Shown here: positions 22,166 through 23,433 of the stretch, piece after piece | Layout: each line of letters begins with the position of its first letter | How positions within the stretch are numbered: position 1 is the first letter of the stretch | DNA from: Chersky-822 sp035509195 | GTDB lineage: Bacteria > Actinomycetota > Actinomycetes > Streptosporangiales > Streptosporangiaceae | DNA length: 23,433 nt | NCBI GenBank assembly: GCA_035509195.1 | Contig: DATJLT010000313.1 | Coordinates: forward strand, 1-23,433 | Direction: 5' to 3' | Program-made: the position numbers and the translations under genes | The notes under the pieces: generated by a model | Told to the model about the DNA's origin: nothing | Database searches by the model: none | The model's input: only the letters and a program-made list of their open reading frames with translations

Positions 22166-23158
22166 GTGGAAAAGGTTGAGCTTGGTTCAGGCGGTCCGCT
22201 GGTCTCGAGGGTCGGGCTCGGCCTGATGAGCATGTCGGGCGTTTACGGCCCCGCGCAGGACGCCGAGTCGATCAGGGCCATTCACGCCGCTCTCGACGAA
22301 GACGTGACGTTGCTGGATACGGGCGACTTCTACGGCACGGGCCGCAACGAACTGCTGCTCAGGGACGCGCTCAGGGAAAAGGACCGCAGCAAGGTCTTCA
22401 TTGGCGTCAAGTTCGGTGTCCAGCGCGACCCGAGCGGCCGCATGGTCGGGCATGACACCAGCCCTGCCGCGGTCAAGAACTCCCTCGCGCACACGCTGAC
22501 CAGGCTGGGCACGGACTACGTTGATCTCTACCAGCCCGCCCGGCTCGACCGGAACGTTCCGATCGAGGACACGGTCGGCGCGATCGCCGAGATGATCAAG
22601 GCGGGCTACGTACGCTACCTCGGCCTGTCCGAGGTCGGAGCGGACACGATCAGGCGCGCGCACGCCGTCTACCCCGTCACAGCGCTCCAGATCGAGTACT
22701 CGCTGATGAGCCGTGGCGTCGAGGCTCACATCCTGCCCGCGGTGCGCGAACTCGGCATCGCGGTGACCGCTTACGGCGTGCTCTCGCGCGGCCTGATCTC
22801 GGCCAGCGCCAGGGACATTGCCCCTGACGACCCGCGCTCGTCCCGCTTCCCCCGCTTCCAGCCGGGCAACCTGGCCGCCAACCTCGACCTGGTCAGCACC
22901 CTCGAGCAGATCGCGGCCGGGCACGACGTGACGGTCGCTCAGCTTGCGTTCGCCTGGGTGCTCTCGCGCGGCGACGACATTATCCCGCTGATCGGCACCA
23001 AGCGCCGCGACCGCGTCGTCGAGGCCCTCGGCGCCCTCCGGATCGAGCTCAGCACGGAAGAGCTTGACGCTATCGGGGCGGCTGTCCCGGCGGAAAAGGT
23101 AGCGGGCGACCGCTACGACCCCGCCTCGATGCATCACCTCGACAGCGAAAAGTCCTGA
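22166..23158 (+). CDS. Aldo/keto reductase lacking the usual catalytic His
   Basis: TIM-barrel NADPH-dependent oxidoreductase of 330 residues. Asp51 and Tyr56 (LLDTGDFYG) and Lys82 (GVKFG) of the catalytic tetrad are present. In the strand that normally reads DLYxxH, this protein has DLYQPARLD, so the fourth residue is Ala125. I recall such a YQPAR subgroup elsewhere. The cofactor region is near LIGTKRRDRVVEALGA. The GTG at 22166 has no Shine-Dalgarno and begins about 12 nt after a TACGGT -10. It is divergent from the acyl-CoA dehydrogenase gene and shares its promoter gap, hinting at co-expression. Confidence 0.9.
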   Translation: MEKVELGSGGPLVSRVGLGLMSMSGVYGPAQDAESIRAIHAALDEDVTLLDTGDFYGTGRNELLLRDALREKDRSKVFIGVKFGVQRDPSGRMVGHDTSPAAVKNSLAHTLTRLGTDYVDLYQPARLDRNVPIEDTVGAIAEMIKAGYVRYLGLSEVGADTIRRAHAVYPVTALQIEYSLMSRGVEAHILPAVRELGIAVTAYGVLSRGLISASARDIAPDDPRSSRFPRFQPGNLAANLDLVSTLEQIAAGHDVTVAQLAFAWVLSRGDDIIPLIGTKRRDRVVEALGALRIELSTEELDAIGAAVPAEKVAGDRYDPASMHHLDSEKS

Positions 23159-23167
23159 ATTCGCGGC

Positions 23168-23433
23168 ATGAACTCGCTCGCCGAGGATCTGCTGCTTGCG
23201 TCGATCGACCCGCGCAACGGAGTGCTGCGCTGCGGCAGCGAAATCAGCTTCGGCCTGGCCGGGGCGGAGTTGGTCATGCTAGCCGCCGCTGGCCGGATCC
23301 AGGTCGGCGGCGATGGCAGGCTAAGCGTCGTCGAGCTGGTCACGCTTGCCACGGGGGACAAGGACCTCGATGCGACGCTCAGCCGCCTGGCGGCCGGCCG
23401 GCCGCTTAAAGTGCGAGCCTGGGTGGGCCGGGC
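23168..23433 (+). CDS. GPP34 (GOLPH3-like) family protein, 3' truncated by window edge
   Basis: The first 88 residues of a frame that is still open at the window end. MNSLAEDLLLASIDPRNG, FGLAGAELVMLAAAGRI and TGDKDLDATLSRL followed by VRAWVGR fit the GPP34 family, which is related to the eukaryotic phosphoinositide-binding Golgi phosphoprotein 3 and is common but little studied in actinomycetes. The ATG at 23168 is 9 bp after the aldo/keto reductase stop, so the two are probably co-transcribed. No strong Shine-Dalgarno is seen. Confidence 0.78.
   Translation, partial: MNSLAEDLLLASIDPRNGVLRCGSEISFGLAGAELVMLAAAGRIQVGGDGRLSVVELVTLATGDKDLDATLSRLAAGRPLKVRAWVGR

Noticed and set aside
1..23433. CRISPR arrays, tRNA genes, insertion sequences, prophage or attachment sites
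   Set aside because: No repeated spacer pattern, cloverleaf candidate, transposase, integrase or flanking direct repeat was noticed on reading; a tRNA or IS search tool would be needed to exclude small remnants.

Overview
The window is a dense, high-GC stretch of chromosome from an actinomycete. The evidence is a strong G/C bias at third codon positions, frequent GTG starts, very short intergenic gaps, ATGA/GTGA stop-start overlaps, and several actinobacterial markers: a DUF4193 protein, a GuaB1-type CBS-containing IMPDH/GMP reductase family enzyme, a ferrochelatase with C-terminal cysteines, and a GPP34 protein. I see no rRNA, tRNA, CRISPR array, IS element or phage gene, and nothing whose base composition looks foreign. 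All names below are read by eye from motifs; no database search was run.

Layout. (1) Positions 1-1708, plus strand: the 3' part of a CutR-like OmpR-family response regulator and its overlapping histidine kinase. (2) Positions 1716-4905, minus strand: a tightly overlapping five-gene redox operon. In transcription order it encodes a small membrane-anchored His-rich protein, a NOX/ferric-reductase-like di-heme membrane protein (HX13H and HX12H), a NuoF-like flavo/Fe-S protein, a three-cysteine ferredoxin, and a second multi-helix b-type-cytochrome-like membrane protein. It converges on the first two-component system. (3) Positions 4993-11971, minus strand: a probable six-gene transcription unit of MFS permease, aldonolactone-oxidase-like flavoprotein, GuaB1-type enzyme, D-Ala-D-Ala carboxypeptidase, response regulator and histidine kinase. 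Just after the kinase stop, in front of the redox operon, are three hexamers at an exact 11-bp period, a typical layout for an OmpR/PhoB-family operator. (4) Positions 12034-15525, plus strand: a membrane-anchored lytic transglycosylase, ferrochelatase, an inositol-monophosphatase-family enzyme, then a DUF4193 protein. (5) Positions 15556-18900: a carboxylesterase (minus) divergent from a YtcJ-type amidohydrolase (plus). (6) Positions 18952-19590: an AlkB-like dioxygenase whose promoter holds a perfect match to the Gram-positive LexA/SOS box consensus next to a TATACT -10, with the mRNA probably leaderless. (7) Positions 19587-22141, minus strand: an acyl-CoA dehydrogenase translationally coupled to an APH-fold kinase carrying a C-terminal DUF6285-like domain, resembling the LvaA/LvaB/LvaC and ACAD10/11 4-hydroxyacyl-CoA systems. 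(8) Positions 22166-23433, plus strand: an aldo/keto reductase and the start of a GPP34-family protein cut by the window end.

How it may work together. The strongest candidate for an under-described system is the redox operon. Its parts could carry electrons from a reduced nucleotide through a flavin/Fe-S protein and a ferredoxin to membrane b hemes, with a His-rich tail outside the membrane. Two sensor kinases flank it, and the 11-bp repeats suggest control by the upstream regulator. Ferrochelatase lies nearby and could supply heme, but that link is only contextual. The second notable system is the kinase-DUF6285/ACAD pair, the third the SOS-box AlkB homologue.
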